A DNA stretch of 17,975 nucleotides, taken from positions 1-17,975 of the forward strand of contig DDIU01000001.1 of assembly GCA_002338655.1 (NCBI GenBank), read 5' to 3'. The notes under the pieces were generated by a model, which saw nothing but the letters and a program-made list of their open reading frames with translations, was not told the origin of the DNA and did no database searches. Shown one piece after another: positions 17,034-17,975 of the stretch. Position 1 is the stretch's first letter. Each line of letters begins with the position of its first letter. This DNA comes from Flammeovirgaceae bacterium UBA1842 (GTDB lineage: Bacteria > Bacteroidota > Bacteroidia > Cytophagales > Cyclobacteriaceae). Both the position numbers and the translations under genes were made by a program.

Positions 17034-17231
17034 TTATTTCATTATAACTAACCTCTTAAAAATCTTCTTTAATGGGATATTATTAAAAAGAGCGAAGCTT
17101 AAATAAAAGTACATACCAGCTAAGATTGTACACCCTATCATAAAAAGCATATTCACATAATGGAAGCCTATTAAATTTCCGAGGATTCCAATTGTAATGG
17201 AAACTATCGATACTATTTCAAATCTTTTCAT
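17034..17231 (-). pseudogene. N-terminal part of a frameshifted multi-pass membrane protein
   Basis: An ATG-started frame of 65 residues with two transmembrane segments (about 5-25 and 28-48) followed by a short basic loop ending KKIFKRLVIMK. The last six residues are probably the out-of-frame tail after a one-base deletion. If one A is restored in the coding-strand AA at 17056-17057, the sequence runs KKIFK-EVSYNEISTGRILG and continues to 16633. From memory, Bacteroidota genomes hold a family of small membrane proteins with this FALFN…KIFK…S/T-x-x-R-I-x-G layout; I give no family name because I cannot check it. It lies 4 bases after the stop of the gene at 17236-17724. Confidence 0.6.
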
Positions 17232-17235
17232 TTAG

Positions 17236-17724
17236 TTATAGTTCGTCCAAGTTGATGTTCACGCCAATTACTTCAGAAATGCCATCAACCGTCCGAGTCG
17301 ATACTTTTATTGTTCCTTTTCCTCTTTCAAATCGACATTTATAATGAATTTCAAACCACTCTGCATTACTACCATTCCCTTCATACACGTAATGTGAATA
17401 GGCATAGGTTCCAATATTCCCTGTCGCTGCTTTTAGCTTTTTAAATTCACGTTCAATTTCTTCCGTTGATAATTGAGCCTTAGCATAGTCGCCAAAAACA
17501 TTGTAGAATTCAGTCCAATCTGAGTGGTTAAAATCAATTTTAATTTTATAGACAGTTTTGTTTAGTAAATCTCGTGTTAAGTCCTCAGGCAAGTCTGGCA
17601 AATCTATTGGAGTCTCAATATCTGATTTATTCTCATCTGTGAGAAATGGGATTACAAAGTTAACTGTTGAAATTATTAATAAAATTAGGATTGCTATTTC
17701 AATTCTCCTCAATCTTTTTTCCAT
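17236..17724 (-). CDS. membrane-anchored protein of unknown function, possible NTF2-like domain
   Basis: The 162 residues begin with basic residues and a single transmembrane or uncleaved signal segment (about 8-28, IEIAILILLIISTVNFVIPF), followed by an Asp/Pro-rich linker. The soluble domain (about 52-162) contains a helix with FYNVFGDYAKAQLSTEEIE, then a pair of beta-rich stretches (YAYSHYVYEG, WFEIHYKCRFERGKGTIKV, GVNINLDEL). This pattern resembles the NTF2-like or DUF3887/DUF4019 folds found in small exported Bacteroidota proteins, but the match is by shape, not by diagnostic residues. It probably faces the periplasm and is co-transcribed with the split membrane gene 4 bases downstream. 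Confidence 0.7.
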   Translation of the reverse strand: MEKRLRRIEIAILILLIISTVNFVIPFLTDENKSDIETPIDLPDLPEDLTRDLLNKTVYKIKIDFNHSDWTEFYNVFGDYAKAQLSTEEIEREFKKLKAATGNIGTYAYSHYVYEGNGSNAEWFEIHYKCRFERGKGTIKVSTRTVDGISEVIGVNINLDEL

Positions 17725-17892
17725 AAGTAAGTTGTTGGTTAATTACCCCAAAAAATCAAATAACACCTTTTTACTACTCGTTATCCAACTTATTAATTCT
17801 CTAATCTAATAAATTATAAAATTAAGGAAGTGAAATTTATCAGCTAAATCTAGCAACACAAAGGTCTGTGTCCGTTTTCTACTCGCCCTTCA

Positions 17893-17934
17893 TTTTTTGA
17901 GGCCAAAAAACGAAGCAAAAAAGCCTTGAAAAAA
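17893..17934. repeat. imperfect inverted repeat, likely part of an interspersed repeat
   Basis: TTTTTTGAGGC at 17893-17903 is an imperfect inverted copy of GCCTTGAAAAAA at 17923-17934, separated by an A-rich 19-base loop containing CGAAGC. The arms differ only in the middle (GA against CAA). The surrounding 17850-17975 holds no supported gene and becomes richer in GC toward the window edge than the genes beside it. This fits a repeat or mobile element boundary, but a single copy is visible here. Confidence 0.45.
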
Positions 17935-17975
17935 TCTCGCGCTACGTCCAACACTCAAATAGCCAACCCCGCTGC

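Noticed and set aside
17558..17809. 83-residue plus-strand frame over the start of the 17236-17724 gene
   Set aside because: Antisense to a gene with a clear membrane anchor and start; no motif and no plausible start region.
17782..17953. Integron attC-like site suggested by ATCCAAC and GTCCAAC, which match RYYYAAC
   Set aside because: No partner GTTRRRY core site in the right orientation and distance and no paired L boxes could be found on either strand.

Overview
The window comes from a member of the Bacteroidota, most likely the order Cytophagales. The evidence is a porU-porV pair of the type IX secretion system (T9SS), a secreted protein with a T9SS type A C-terminal sorting domain, signal peptides ending in a Gln-rich cleavage region (…AQ, …GQ), A/T-rich start regions without Shine-Dalgarno sequences, and promoter-like TAnnTTTG boxes. 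Composition is low to moderate GC and coding density is very high.

Layout. (1) 58-7340, minus strand: a likely single transcript reading metallo-beta-lactamase-fold hydrolase -> pssA -> porU -> porV -> M16-family peptidase homologue lacking zinc ligands. (2) 7410-12721, plus strand: a DAO-type FAD oxidoreductase, an 1103-residue outer-membrane protein that joins a degenerate peptidase-like head, a TolB-like propeller and an Omp85-like barrel, and yicC. The first two overlap by 8 bases. (3) 12718-13998, minus strand: murF, converging on yicC with a 4-base stop-codon overlap. (4) 14094-16636, plus strand: a 729-residue FG-GAP/VCBS-repeat secreted protein with a T9SS sorting domain, and a 117-residue unknown protein whose start codon overlaps the preceding stop. 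(5) 16633-17724, minus strand: small membrane or exported proteins of unknown function. One of these appears split by a single-base frameshift. (6) 17725-17975: non-coding, with a hairpin-forming, repeat-like sequence at the right edge.

How the genes relate. PorV and PorU are parts of the attachment and sorting complex that removes C-terminal sorting domains from T9SS cargo at the cell surface, and the 14094-16283 protein is a candidate cargo in the same window. pssA, murF and the Omp85-like barrel protein are also cell-envelope genes, so most of the window is an envelope and secretion neighbourhood. The right end (16633 onward) looks accessory. The clearest unusual items are the frameshifted membrane gene, the three-part outer-membrane protein with a lost HExxH motif, the apparently orphan non-catalytic M16 gene at the end of the porUV transcript, and the repeat-like right edge. 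I found no CRISPR array, insertion sequence, tRNA or rRNA.
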